A stretch of 64,000 bases of DNA from Linanthus parryae (GCA_023055425.1 JALGPY010000035.1:3029501-3093500), one strand, 5' to 3'. Counted from the first letter of the stretch, positions 12,129 through 23,820 are shown. Numbers and translations are program-made. The notes: generated from the letters alone by a model not told the origin.

Positions 12129-12542
12129 TTGCAGGCTGTCACCAAGACCAAAGATCATAAATCGTTTATGGACACTGGTTGCTCAAGATATATGAGTGGA
12201 AAGAGATCTTTATTCTCAAAATTGAAGGAGAAATCTGAAGGTTCAATTACACTTGGTGACAAATGCAAATGCAACATTCTAGGTAAAGTTGGTACAAATG
12301 ATGAAAATTCCATTTCTGAAGTTGATAGTTTGAAATTTAACTTGCTTAGTGTATCTCAGTTCTGTGATAATGGTAATAAGTTTATCTTTTACAAAGAGAA
12401 ATGTGTGGTGCAAGATGAGAAATCTGGCAATTGCATCCTCACTGCCTCTAGGTCAAACGATGTCTATACTTTTCAAACTAACAAAGTTGCAGGAGAAAAC
12501 TTCATGTGTCTCAAGGCCTTGAAAGAAGATTCAAAGCTTTAG
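12129..12542 (+). pseudogene. Sire-C aspartic protease
   Basis: Copia-type retroviral protease, which cleaves the polyprotein. The active-site motif FMDTGCSRYMSGK is at about residues 15-27 of this open piece (D-T-G). It is followed by typical Copia protease wording (ITLGDKCKCNILGKV, SLKFNLLSVSQFCDNG, KCVVQDEKSGNCIL). The reading frame ends with a stop where the GAG-pre-integrase domain should continue (LKALKEDSKL then TAG). The domain itself looks intact, but it has no working start and is cut from its neighbours. Confidence 0.8.
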
Positions 12543-13166
12543 CACAGAAAGTTGGGACATATTAGCTTTCATACCTTGAATAAGCTAGTTTCCCATAACT
12601 TATTAAGAGGTCTAACCTCTATCAATTTCAAAGATTAAGATGTATGCAAGGCATGTGCACAAGGCAAACAAACTAGAAGCTCATTCTAACCAATGATCTT
12701 TGTAAGTGCTACTAGACCAATTGAATTACTGCATATGGATCTCTGTGGTCCTATGAGAACTCCAACTCCAAAGGGTAAGAAGTACATGCTTGTTATTGTA
12801 GATGATTTTTCAAGATATACTTGGGTTATGTTTCTTGGAGAAAAATATGAATCTCTCACTGAATTTTCAAAGCATTGTAGAGAACTTCAAACCTTGAAAA
12901 ACCTACATATTGCTTCAATCATAAGTGATCATGGTAGAGAGTTTGATCATCTTGAGTTTGATGTATTCTGTACTAAGCATGGTATCTTTCACAATTATGT
13001 CTGCTCCTATAACTTTGTTGAAAGAAAGAACAGGACTCTTGAAGACATGTCAAGAACAATGCTTCTGGAAAATAAATTGCCAAGTACTATTGGGCAGAAG
13101 CTGTGAATACATCAAAATATATTCTCAAAAGGTTCTTGATCATACATATTCTAAAGAAGACCCCTT
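12543..13166 (+). pseudogene. Sire-C GAG-pre-integrase and integrase core
   Basis: Continuation of the polyprotein after one stop. HRKLGHISFHTLNKLV is the zinc-binding HHCC entry, with a stop before CKACAQGKQTRSSF. The rve core in 12693-13106 shows the first Asp in HMDLCGPM, VIVDDFSRYTWVMFL, and the second Asp in SDHGREFD. The third catalytic segment is damaged: the words preceding VERKNRTLEDMSRTML have lost the usual PQQNGV. A frameshift follows after 13080. Non-functional by sequence. Confidence 0.78.
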
Positions 13167-13713
13167 ATGAGTTGTTCAAAGGAAGAAAGCCAAACATTTT
13201 TTACTTCAAAAATTTTGGTTGTATATGATTTGTTCATAATAATGGTAAGGACAATCTTGGTAATTTTGATGCAAGAAGTGATGAAGGTATTTTTCTTGGT
13301 TATTCACAGACAAGCAAAGCCTATAGAGTTTATAATAAGAGAACCAAGTTTGTTGAAGAAATAATTTGTGTCATATTTGATGAAAGCTATGATGGTTCTT
13401 TGAGTGATGGTTTTGCAGATCTTAATCTGAACAAGCATGATTCGGGTACTGAAGAAGAATCCTCAAAAGGTTCCAAGGAAATCTTACAGCAACAAAGAAG
13501 GAAATTTCAAGGCCTTGAAAATAAGGTTCAAAGCCTTGAAACAAAATCTCCAAAGAAGACAGCAGATCAAGCTACTACTTCAAGTTCTCAAAGACTTGAA
13601 AAACAAATAGGAGAGCCTGAACCTTGGACACCAAGGAAGAGATTTAAATATCTCTTATCTCATTCTGCTGAAAATATTATTTCTGATCCAACCACTGGTT
13701 TGCTAACCAGATA
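13167..13713 (+). pseudogene. Sire-C integrase C-terminus and linker to RT
   Basis: Frameshifted remnant of the Copia integrase C-terminal region (words equivalent to KTPYELFKGRKPN and GYSQTSKAYR near 13155-13330), then an open linker at 13400-13711. This linker is acidic, Ser/Lys-rich and has FQGLENKVQSLETK, encoded by two tandem copies of the palindromic word (a perfect one at 13505-13520). It ends with EPWTPRKRFKYLLSHSAENIISDPTTG, the usual entry to Sirevirus RT, and stops before it. Confidence 0.7.
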
Positions 13714-14798
13714 ACAGTTGAAGAATCTCTGTGATTTTAATGCTATTATCTCTCTTGTAGAACCTAAAACTGTGAAGGAAGCATTACAAGAAGAATACTA
13801 GATCATAGCTATGCAAAGTGAAATCAATGACTTAGAAATGAACAAGGTTTGGAGTCTAGTTTCTCCACCAAGAAATCAGTCTGTTATTGGCACCGAATGG
13901 GAATACAGAAACGTTAGATGAGAATGGACAGGTAATCAGGAACAAAGTTAGATTGGTAGCTCAAGGCTACAATCAAGAAGAAGGTATTGAATATGAAGAA
14001 ACTTTTTCTCCTGTTTTCAGGGCATTTGAAGCAATTAGAATTCTACTTGCATTTGCATCTCACAAGAACATGAAACTCTTTCAAATGGATGTGAAGTGTG
14101 CTTTTCTAAATGGATATTTTCAAGAAAAAGTTTATGTTGATCAACCTCCAGATTTTGAAAATGACAAGTTTGCAGGCCATGTTTATAAACTTGATAAGGC
14201 TCTTTATGGTTTGAAACAAGCGCCAAGGGCTTGGTATGAAAGATTGTCAAAATTTTTACTGGAAAATAATTTCAAAAGAGGATTAGTAAATAAGACCATT
14301 TTTATAAAAAATCATGAGAAAGGCATGCTTGTAGTTCAAATTTATGTTGATGATATTATGTTTGGAGCTACTAATGATCTTATTTTCAAGGAATTCTCAA
14401 TTCTTATGAGCAAGGAATTTGAAACGAGCTTAATGGGAGAATTGAACTTCTTTCTTAGACTTCAAATTCGTTAGATGAAGAAAGGCATATTCCTACATCA
14501 AAGCAAGTACACAAGAGACTTTCTGAACAAGTATAATATGTCTCAATCCAAAGAGATCAAGACCCCCATGAGTTCTACATTGTATTTAGACAAAGATGAA
14601 TCTGGTAAGAGTGTTAATGTGAAAGAGTATATAGGTACGGTTGGATCATTACTACACCTCACAGCTAGCAGACGAGATATCATGTTCAGTGTTAGCATGT
14701 GTGCTAGATTTCAAGTTGATACTAAAGAATCGCACTTGTCTGCAGTTAAAAGAATCTTTAGATATCTCAATGGTACCAAAGACTTCAGGCTTTGGTAT
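13714..14798 (+). pseudogene. Sire-C reverse transcriptase and start of RNase H
   Basis: Copia RT (RVT_2). 13887-14474 is open and contains RNKVRLVAQGYNQEEGIEYEETFSPV, the first catalytic motif FQMDVKCAFLNGYFQEKVYV, LDKALYGLKQAPRAWYERL and the second, IYVDDIMFG (YVDD intact). A stop separates it from 14475-14798 (KYTRDFLNKYNMSQ, GSLLHLTASRRDIMFSVSMC, RIFRYLNGTKD), the connection to RNase H. The frame ends where Ath-1 inserted after GGTAT (14794-14798); the remainder is at 23826. Stops and frameshifts also occur upstream (13800, 13910). Confidence 0.85.
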
Positions 14799-16622
14799 TG
14801 ATAACACCTTAATAAGAGTTATCCTACGTACACTTTTACATTTTTATTTGTGTGCGTTTCGGTGCAAAGTGACAATATTTGAGCCAATATATGAAGAAAA
14901 TGCACTTTTGGCTGTTTTTGAGCTTTAATGCACCATCCAGGCGTTTCTTCATGGTTTTGAGTATGATTTTGATAATTTATCACATTTGATCATCGCGCTA
15001 GTGTTTGTGTTGTTGTTTGACAGTAATTACGTATGTGGGAATCAAGTGGAGAGAAGAAACGAGCTTCGGAATAGAAGAAAAGACGAATTTCGCGCTTTTA
15101 GAAGTTTTCGCCAAATATTGGGCAATAATTGAGAAAAACGAGAAAATCATCCAGAAACGGGAATTTCTCTACAAGGATGAATACTAAGTCTCAAAATGAA
15201 TCCAAAGGTGCAAAAATCACATTTATCGGAGTCCGGATGAGAAAGTTATGCCAAAAGGATGCTCAAGAGAGTAAAACGAGGCTAAAAACATCCGGAAATG
15301 CAAAACGTGCATTGAAATGCGTAAAATTGAGAAATAAAATATTCCCCGGACTTTTGGAATGTTTTATGGTAAAAAGGGAGTCTCGAGGACGAAGAGATCC
15401 TTCGGAAAGTAAGAGTACGATCGAAGAAGCGAAAAATAACCAAAAAGGATGTTTTTGGGTGACCCAGACTTCTCTTCGTACGAAGAGATTTGTCTTCGTA
15501 CGAAGAGATTATACATAGCCAAATTTTGAGTTGCTGAATATGTCTTCCCAAAACAGCTTGCAGTACTTATCTGGGAATGTCTTCCTACGAAGAGAAAAAA
15601 TCTTCGTACGAAGAATCTTCCTACGAAGAGAAAAAGTCTTCGTACGAAGACTCTTCGTACGAAGAGATCGCCAGAAACAGCAGATTCGTTGGGGGCTTTT
15701 GTGTAATTACTTGTAACTAAACACTATGGAAACATATTAGAACGAGTTAGGGCATAGTTTTTCAGTATCTTTGAGTTGGAGACAAGTGCTTAGAGCTACG
15801 GGGAGCTTGGGAGACACTTTGTTTGATCTTTTTCTCTTCCCTCGCTCTAGTTTTTGGTTTATGATCATGAAACTTTGTATCTTTATCATGTATTGTCGTC
15901 GCTAAACCCTCTTTTGCTGGGAATTCTCGTTCGGTAGCTAGGGTTTGATATGAACTTGATGTTTTGGGATTTCGATTCACGCTTTGAACTGAATTAAGCA
16001 TGTTCTTCTATTATTATGAAAATTTTATGTTAAATCTCTATCTTTCTAGCGCGTAGCTAACGTAGGGTTGATCTTAATTAGGATTCACGCGGTAACTCCG
16101 TGATTCTTAGTCGGTAAATTGAACTTTTCACCTAGTTGTATCACTACTATGTAACTCGGTAGTGTTGATTAGGATCATAAAGTAGAATAATGAACGTAAT
16201 GCATGCTTAAAATTGAATTAGGCTTGGTAACTCGATTTAAATTTGATTTTAGACATAGACAACTTGTTTGGTAACTTGGTGAGTTGTGTAGTGCTTGATT
16301 AATAATAGAAGACATGTTAGTGTTTCATGAATCAAAAAATAACTTTATATCATTCCTAGTGAACCTAGAGAATTCTCGGTATTTTTCCTCTAATTAGAAA
16401 AGTCATAAATCACTTTTTGTTAATCGTGAATCATTCCACTCGATTAATTGAGAATCTTGTTATTTTTATTTTTAGTAGAATTAGAACAACACACATCTTT
16501 GCGAATTGCCCACATAAGGTTTAAGATGATAACTAGTTTAACAAAGTCCCTTGGGTTCGACAAACCGGATTTCCGGATATTACTACACACGACAGCCATA
16601 CACTTGTGGTTAGATCGTGTCA
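14799..16622 (+). repeat. Ath-1 5' LTR
   Basis: Starts TGATAACACC after the GGTAT duplication and ends GTGTCA. It matches the 3' LTR along its length. It carries a cluster of perfect palindromes TCTTCGTACGAAGA at 15473, 15493, 15601, 15637 and 15652; the 15635-15652 copy extends to the 18-bp AGTCTTCGTACGAAGACT. Short open frames inside the LTR are not conserved as proteins and are not called as genes. Confidence 0.9.
15473..15665. repeat. Palindrome cluster in Ath-1 5' LTR
   Basis: Five perfect copies of the 14-bp palindrome TCTTCGTACGAAGA, plus two TCTTCCTACGAAGA variants between 15590 and 15637, within 193 bp. Equivalent clusters lie at 22655-22866 in the 3' LTR and 34216-34448 in the Ath-2 LTR. 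Each copy can form a short hairpin in RNA. Confidence 0.9.
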
Positions 16623-16628
16623 AGTTTT

Positions 16629-16647
16629 TGGCGCCGTTGCCGCGGAC
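16629..16647 (+). other. Ath-1 primer-binding site
   Basis: TGGCGCCGTTGCCGCGGAC begins six bases after the LTR end. It starts with TGG, as needed to pair with the CCA end of a tRNA, and has the form usual for Athila-like elements. Ath-2 has the corresponding site with the normal GGGGAC ending. Confidence 0.8.
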
Positions 16648-16759
16648 TTCGGCTGGACTAGTTATAGTTCATAGCCTTAGGGATTTTAATTTTCTTTTTA
16701 TATCCAATACTCACTTACGTTTTGTGTGATTTGTGATTTTAGGTTAGCTTGTACGGTGC

Positions 16760-18636
16760 ATGTCCTGTTCTAGAGACGAGCCTTTGCATCCTACACTTGA
16801 AGACCCAGAATCCTTGTTACGAGCACAGCGTAGAGACAAGAGGAATTCAAGCTCAGTTACCATGGATGCTGAAACTAGAGCTGAGTTTGAAAGGATCCGC
16901 AAGGGTGTGCAAGATGCAGAAGCAGCTAGATTTGCAGCTGTAAAAAATGCAGCAAATATAGCAAGGGAAGCTGAGGAGCTCAGAGCTCAGTTGACAGAGG
17001 TGCAAGCAAGGATGGATCGCTTGGTTCCCCCAAATCCACAACCACGTCCTAGTGCGGGGGACAAGTGGCAAACATCGATGGGAACAATGGTGGCAATAAT
17101 GGGGGAAACAACGGGCAGAACGTCGAGGCACCGGTTAACAATGCTGAGATTGAAGACCGCTCTATGGTGAACTATTTCAGGACTACTCCAGCATGTTACC
17201 AACCTACCATCGTAAGGCCACAGATCAATGCCCCGCACTTCGAGCTACGCCAACATATGATTAGTATGGTTCGTGATGAATGGGCATTCAACGGAGCTCC
17301 AGGAGATGATCCCAACCACCATATGCTGGTATTTGAGAAAATCACATCAACCTTGCACGACCAACGAGTTCCATATGAAACAGTTAAGCTATTACTGTTT
17401 CCCTTCTCCTTATCTGGAAAAGCCAAGAAGTGGCTTATAAAACCGCCAGCTGGGAGCATAGTTACATGGGCGGATTATTGTCATGAGTTTATGAGGAAGT
17501 ATTTGCCACCATCTAGAGTCGCTCCGCAGATGGCAGAGATTGCAAACTTCACTCAGGACAAAGACAGCTCCTTGGGAGATCCGTGGAGGAAGTTCAGTCA
17601 AATTCTTCGCAGATGTCCGAATCATGGGGAGCCATGGAACAAGCTCCTCCATTATTTCTACAGTGCATTAGACAAGGAGACAGCTGACCAGTTAGATATG
17701 CTAGCTGGGGGTAACTTTATGGGACTAGGGGCACAACGAGCTCAGTATCTTCTGAACAACGTGGCCAAGAGAGAGACTACGAGGTATGATACTCGTAGGT
17801 ATTCGAGACCTCGGGATCCTGCTTTGGTCAACAAATTTGAATCTATAGAGCAGAAGCTGGAATCCATGACCTCCGCAGTTCACGGCATGCAACCTCCATC
17901 ACAGGTGAAGCCCACGGGTGAGTTACTCGCGGATGAGAATCAGGGATATGGCTCCATTGAAGATGTGAATTACATTGGTCCACCACGACAGCAGCAGTGG
18001 ACTAACACTTATCATCCCAACAACCGCAATCACCCCAACTTCAGCTATGACAACACTAACATTAGGTTATATGCACCGGGTCATCATCCAAGTACGTCAA
18101 ACCAGGCACAACAGCAGGCCCCACAACAAGAAGAGCAAGAGAAAAACGTGTTATTGAGAAAGTTGATTGCTAATCAAGACAGGATGGAGAGCACGATTGT
18201 CTCTATGAAAGCCACACTTATGAGCCACAAGACTCAGATTGGGCAGATTGCCAATCAGAATGCTAAATTTCCACCAGGTATGCTTCCTTCTAATACCATT
18301 CCTCCTACTGAGCATCTCAAAGCTATTACTACTCGCAGTGGCATTACTACTCAGGATCCTCCATATCCTATCCATGCGAGAGTTGAAGTTACAAAGGCCA
18401 CAGAGAAGGAATTGGGTGAAGAGGTTCCCAAGGCCATGAGTCCCCAATCAAAGGACACGGTTGAGAAGAAAGAAGATCCTAAGAACACTCCAAATCCGGC
18501 CTCTTATGAGCCACGAATACCATATCCGGCGGCAATAAAGAAGGATGATGAGGAACACTTTGGAAAATTTGTGAACATAATTAAGCAGCTGCATATAAAC
18601 ATCCCATTAGTGGAAGCACTTGCTCAAATTCCCTAG
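16760..18636 (+). pseudogene. Ath-1 gag
   Basis: Structural protein of the element. The N-terminal part (16760-17060) has an Ala/Glu/Arg-rich helix (DAETRAEFERIRKGVQDAEA). It is in a different frame from the main body; the shift falls at a run of G near 17055-17060, where one base appears lost. The body (17065-18633, about 523 residues) has an Asn/Gly-rich start and a retrotransposon gag domain at about residues 73-220 (WAFNGAPGDDPNHHMLVFEK, LLFPFSLSGKAKKWL, LGDPWRKFSQILRRCPNHG, LHYFYSALDKETADQLD). A Gln-rich, coiled region follows. No CCHC knuckle is seen. A single TAG at 18634-18636 separates gag from protease, where Ath-2 has a lysine codon, so in intact relatives gag and protease are one reading frame. 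Confidence 0.85.
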
Positions 18637-19134
18637 TACAATAAGTTCTTGAGGGAGATCTTATGGGGAAGGAAGAGCATAGACCCTTATGCTACAGTAA
18701 AGTTGACAGAGACATGTGGTACATTGATTCAGAGAGACATTCCCAAGATGAGAGATCCAGGTAGTGTCATTCTACGCTGCACTCTCGGGGGCGTATATCA
18801 TACACTGTGTCATTGTGATTTGGGCACGAGTATCAATCTCATGCCATTGTCCTTATTTCAGAGATTGGGTATTGGTGCGCCAACCCCAGTGAAGATGGGT
18901 CTGCAATTGGCAGACAATTCTATTGTTACATCAAAAGGGGTGATTGAGAACTTGCTCGTGAAAGTGGGTGCGTTTGTCTTTCCAGCTAACTTTGTGATAG
19001 TGGACATCAAGGAGGATCGCGATGTTCCACTTATCTTTGGAAGACCGCTTTTGAAGACAATGCGCGCTAATGTGGATCTAAAGACAGAAGAGTTGACTAT
19101 CAAAGATCTAGATTCATCACTCGTGTTCAAATAA
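18637..19134 (+). CDS. Ath-1 aspartic protease domain
   Basis: Retropepsin-like protease in the same frame as gag, immediately after the TAG at 18634-18636. It begins with KFLREILWGRKSI-type wording and then the active-site region CDLGTSINLMPLSLFQRLG (D-L-G-T instead of D-T/S-G-A, as in Athila proteins). The flap is VKMGLQLADNSI and the second conserved strand is DVPLIFGRPLL. It ends at TAA 19132-19134, at the same place as in Ath-2, so this stop is ancestral and not damage. No pol follows. Confidence 0.85.
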   Translation, partial: YNKFLREILWGRKSIDPYATVKLTETCGTLIQRDIPKMRDPGSVILRCTLGGVYHTLCHCDLGTSINLMPLSLFQRLGIGAPTPVKMGLQLADNSIVTSKGVIENLLVKVGAFVFPANFVIVDIKEDRDVPLIFGRPLLKTMRANVDLKTEELTIKDLDSSLVFK

Positions 19135-21960
19135 TTTGTTCCGAACAAGGGGAAGAAAAAGTTGGCTATGATCAAGTTCAGAGAAGATAGTGTGGATCCT
19201 TCTCTTGGGTTACCGACAGTGTTGCATCCCGATCCACCCGAATCCGAAAAGAAGCCAAATCTGATGTGTGTGCATGATTTGGTGCAAAATATCAGGAACA
19301 AGAAAATGAAGGAGGAGGCACGTCGTGCTAGACCTCCTTAACATTTGAGGTAACTGGGTCGGGTCGTCGACCATAAATTACACGGTGCTTGTTGGGAGGA
19401 AACCCAACCTAATTGTTGCGTTAATTTAGGGAGTTAGTTTTAATACATTTTCTTATGTTTTGTTTATTTATTTTGGAGAGATGAGAGAGAGGGGGGCTAA
19501 CATTTGTTTCCAAGTGACATATTTGAGCAGATTATGGGAGAATCTACCCCGGTGTGCCATGGCACACATGACCGTCATAGGGACTCGTGCATGCGAGTTG
19601 GGGATTCTTCATACATGGATTTTAGCAGAGGAGGCAGTCGCCCCCGGTGTGAGAGAACACATTGACTTTAGAGGGGCATGGTGGTGCATTACTGTGCTTG
19701 GGGACTGCATGGCACGATTTCATCCCCCCCCCCCTTTAGGTGTTTGTGAGTATCTTTTTGTTTTGCTGGATTTTGTGTCACTTTTATTATATATGCCATG
19801 CTCCATCTCATCTGCTGGCCGTTCACATTGATTGCTGAGTTCTCTTTCATGATCTCTAAATTCTTTGAGGACAACGAAGCATTCAGTGTGGGGGTGGTTT
19901 AACTGTTTACTAGCCAATGTGTCTTGCATAGCCAGTTACATGTAGAATGTTTAGGTTGTATTGTGAGTCAGTATTGTAGTTTTTGGTATGTTTTTATTTA
20001 TATTGTCGTATTGTGTAGAGTAGTTTATATACAGTTTGCACTATTACATAATTGAGTATACCCACCAAAAAGTTGAATTGTGTAGAGTCAAATTTTTTTC
20101 GAGTCAAAGCCTTGCATATAGAGTAGGATCTTATTAAAAAAATAAAAATAAATAAAAAAATAAAAAAATTGAAAATTTGAGAAAAGGCAATTGAGAGAAG
20201 CTTAGACTTGGTTGATTTAGTGAGATGAGAAAACTTTAGGCATATGGCGTGAACTTTGACCGATAATGTACTATTTTAGTTCCCCCTAGTAAGTATAGAC
20301 AAAATCTCATTACGGGAATGTCTATCTATCATTTTAAAAAAACTAAAATTAAATATTAAAACCTAAAGTGTGTGTTGTTTTCTCTTAAAAGAGTTGAGCT
20401 TGGTGTTTGCTAAACAAGCCGAACGTTCATGTTGTCCGTCTTAGGTAGTCGCCAGCCCGCCTCGTAGTGGCACACAAAATAGCTGTGCGAGGATGTGTAT
20501 TAGAGCACTCACTGCTTTTAGATCTTACCTTATAGGACCACTATATAACCTTAATTTATCATTGGATTCAATGTTAGCCTCTTGACCTAGGAAGACGATT
20601 CTTGGCCATCATCATATACCGTTTAGAATTACCTTTCCATAGCGTCACGAGGGAGCAGTAGTTGAGGGGGTTCTATGAGGGAGTGCTTGATTTCACATTT
20701 ATGTGAATCCAATTGTTCGCATGTGCTTCACTAGATATCCTTGAGGTAATGCGAGGGTGAGTGAGTTGGATTGCACACTATGGTGTGGAGGTGTTCCATG
20801 TCATTAGATCGTGGACACAGTAGTGGAGAGCCTGAGTGCGTGACATCTAATCCGCACAAAAATGGGGTTGGTTGTACTTAATTGGTGGCATGTGCTAGGT
20901 ACTGGATTTTTATCATCTTGGTGTAGGAGGTTCGGTTGGATTAGGCACATGACATATCTTATTTTACTACTTGAGAGGGGAATGTGACTATAGTCTAGCG
21001 TGGGGGTGTCGACATTTGACTACGGACATAGAGATTGTGCTTTTGACGACTCCACCTTCACACACGTGCTATGATTGGCTTGCATCTTTGTTTGGTGACA
21101 CCATGTATTTTATTGAGTTAGGGGGAGATGAATTTTATTTGTGATACTCATTCATCGGTTTGTCTATTTCCTCCCCATAACATGATTACTATTGCTTGAT
21201 TCTTGAGGACCACTCATATTTATTAGATTTTATTGATATTTGATTGAGAGAAAGAAAAAAAAATAACAAAACATATATATAAAAAAAGGAAAAAGAAAAG
21301 AGATAAAAAAGGAGAGGTGAAGGTTTTTATTCCGTTTGAAGACAGAAATTGAGTTTGCGTATGCTTTGCTTTTATGGCCACGGGATTGACATGGTACCGG
21401 TGTTTGAGGGGGCCGGAGCCGGTGAGATTCGGGTTGTGGATTCCTATCATCATGGTGAGGGTGTGTGGATATGGGGTTTGGTGAGCTTATGTGACGCTTT
21501 ATGATTTTTTACTTCATACAAGTTATATAATTTTTGTCCTTAAGCCTCATCATATTTGATCATTAGCGGAATAGGAGCTCGGACTATGAATGTGGCTTAG
21601 CCTTGGTTAGCCTCTTATTTTTATCAGCACACATGAAGAGGTAGGTTGTTCTTTATAGTAAAGTTAAGCTTTCTATAATAACTATGGGGAATTACATGTT
21701 GTCAAGTTTAGTTGTAGCTCACACCTCTTGCCTAACTTTTTCATCACTCCATGAGCACCTAGTCTATGTGTATTGAAATTGCCTAATCTAACAAAAAGAA
21801 AGAATTTAAAAGCTTTCATGTGTTTATGATCGAGTCTAGATTTGCATTGCATCATCTTGCTGCATTAGTTTTGTCGTGAGTCGTGTTAGAGTCGTTTGAG
21901 TCTTGTCGGCTAGTAGACAATTAGATGCAGTGGATGTGACTTTGATCGGGACGCACAAAT
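19135..21960 (+). other. Ath-1 non-coding 3' region
   Basis: About 2.8 kb without RT, RNase H or integrase wording in any frame. It starts with the residual tail of gag-pro wording. The small inverted repeat GTTGGG-AGGAAA-CCCAAC (19391-19408) follows; the same hairpin is at 52474-52491 in Ath-2. An A-rich tract lies at 20137-20175. Two PPT-like GTGTGGGGGT or GCGTGGGGGT words (about 19886 and 20999) resemble the true terminal PPT. Aligns with Ath-2 52218-54426 over most of its length. Short frames here differ between copies and are not genes. Confidence 0.75.
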
Positions 21961-21978
21961 GGCAAGTGTGGGGGTATT
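21961..21978 (+). other. Ath-1 polypurine tract
   Basis: GGCAAGTGTGGGGGTATT directly abuts the 3' LTR start TGATAACTCC. This is the position and G-rich form of the plus-strand primer in Athila-like elements. Confidence 0.75.
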
Positions 21979-23820
21979 TGATAACTCCGTAATAAGATTT
22001 ATCCTACGTACACTTTACATTTTTATTTGTGTGCGTTTCGGTGTGAAGTGACAATATTTGAGCCAATATATGAAGAAAATGAACTTTGGGATGTTTTTAA
22101 GCTTTAATGCACAATCCGGGCGTTTCTGAATGGTTTTGAGTATGATTTTGATAATTTATCACATTTGATCTTCGCGGTAGTGTTTGTGTTGTTGTTTGAC
22201 AGGAATTATGTATGTGGAAATCAAGTGGAGAGAAGAAATGTGCTTCGGAATAGAAGAAAAGACGAATTTGGCGCGTTGTGGATGTTTTCGCCAAATATTG
22301 GGCAATAATTGAGAAAAATGAGAAAATCATCCGGAAACGGGTATTTCTCTACATGGATGAAGTCTACGTTGCAAAAGGAATCCAAAGGTGCAAAAATCAC
22401 ATTTATCGAAGTCCGGATGAGAAAGTTATACCAAAAAGGATGCTCAAGAGAGTAAAAAGAGGCTAACAACATCCGGGACTGCAAAACGTGCACTGGAGTG
22501 CGTAAAATTGAGGAATAAAATATTCCCCAAACTTTGGGAATGTTTTATGGTAAAAAGGGAGTCTCGAGGACAAGGAGATCCTTCGGAAAGCAAGAGCATG
22601 ATCGAAGAAGCGAAAAAATAACCAAAAAGGATGTTTTTGGGTGACCCAGACTTCTCTTCGTACGAAGAGATTATACTTAGCCAAATTTTGAGTTGCTGAA
22701 AATGTCTTCCCAAAACAGCTTGCAGTACTTATCTGGGACGGTCTTCCTACTAAGAGAAAAAGTCTTCGTACGAAGACTGTTCCTACGAAGGTCTTCCTAC
22801 GAAGAGAAAATTTCTTCGTACGAAGACTCTTCCTACGAAGAGAAAAGTCTTCCAACAAAGAGATCGTCAGAAACAGCAGATTCGTTAAGGCATTTGTGTA
22901 ATTACTTGTAACTTGTTCTAAACACTATGGAAACATATTAGAACGGGTTAGGGCATAGTATTTCAATATCTCTGAGTTGGAGACAAGTGCTTCGAGCTAC
23001 GAGGAGCTTGGTAGACGCTTTGTTTGATCAATTCTTTTTCTTTTCTCTAGTTTTTGGTTTATGATCGTGAAACTTTGTATGTTGATCATGTATTGTTGTA
23101 GCTAAACCCTCTTTTGCTGGGAATTCTCGTTTGGTAGCTAGGGTTTGATATGAACTTGATGTTTTGGGATTTTGATTCACGTTTTGAACTGAATTAAGCA
23201 TGTTCTTCTATTATTATGAAAAGTTTATTTTAAATCTATATCTTTCTTGCGCGTAGCTAACGTAGGATTGATCTTCATTAGGATTCACGCGTAACTCCGT
23301 GATTCTTGGTCGGTAAATTGAACTTTTTCACCTAGTTGTATCACTACTTGGTAACTCGGTAGTGTTTATTAGGATCATAAAGTAGAATAATGAATGAATG
23401 CATGCTTAAAATTGAATTAGGCTTGGTAACTCGGTTTAAATTTGATTTTAGACATAGACAACTTGTTTGGTTACTCGGTGAGTTGTGTAGTGCTTGATTA
23501 ATAATATAAGACATGTTAGTGTTTCATGAATCAAAACATAAGTTTATATCATTCCTAGTGAACCTAGGAATTCCCGGTATCTTTCCTCTTATTAGAAAAG
23601 TCATAAATCACTTTTTGTTAATCTTGAACCATTCCACTCGATTAATTGAGAACCTTGTTATTTTTATTTTTAGTAGAATTAGAACAACACACAACTTTGC
23701 GAATTGCCCACATAAGGTTTAAGATAATAACTAGTTTAACAAAGTCCCTTGGGTTCGACAACCCGGATTTTCGGATATTACTACACACGACAGCCATACA
23801 CTAGTGGTTAGATCGTGTCA
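21979..23820 (+). repeat. Ath-1 3' LTR
   Basis: 1842 bp, TGATAACTCC...GTGTCA, followed by the GGTAT duplication. It contains perfect TCTTCGTACGAAGA palindromes at 22655, 22763 and 22813 (the 22761-22778 copy is an 18-bp palindrome) and variants between. Differences from the 5' LTR are scattered substitutions and short indels. Confidence 0.9.

Larger units (their letters stand above)
14799..23820 (+). mobile_element. Ath-1: Athila-like Ty3/gypsy element with gag-protease only
   Basis: A complete 9.0-kb element with LTRs of 1824 and 1842 bp, PBS, gag, protease, a 2.8-kb non-coding 3' region and a PPT, flanked by the 5-bp duplication GGTAT (14794-14798 and 23821-23825). No RT, RNase H or integrase wording is found in any frame between 19134 and 21979, so it is a non-autonomous gag-carrying element that would need proteins from another element. 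The gag and protease wording (FNGAPGDDPN, CDLGTSINLMPLS) and the PBS are Athila-like. Confidence 0.88.

Noticed and set aside
19460..19831. 123-residue open stretch in the Ath-1 3' region
   Set aside because: The equivalent in Ath-2 has a different length and end, no known domain is seen, and it lies in the non-coding 3' region.
22463..22911. Open stretches with SSYEE/SSYED repeats on both strands of the Athila-like LTR
   Set aside because: They are a by-product of the TCTTCGTACGAAGA palindromes; the frames differ in the three LTRs.
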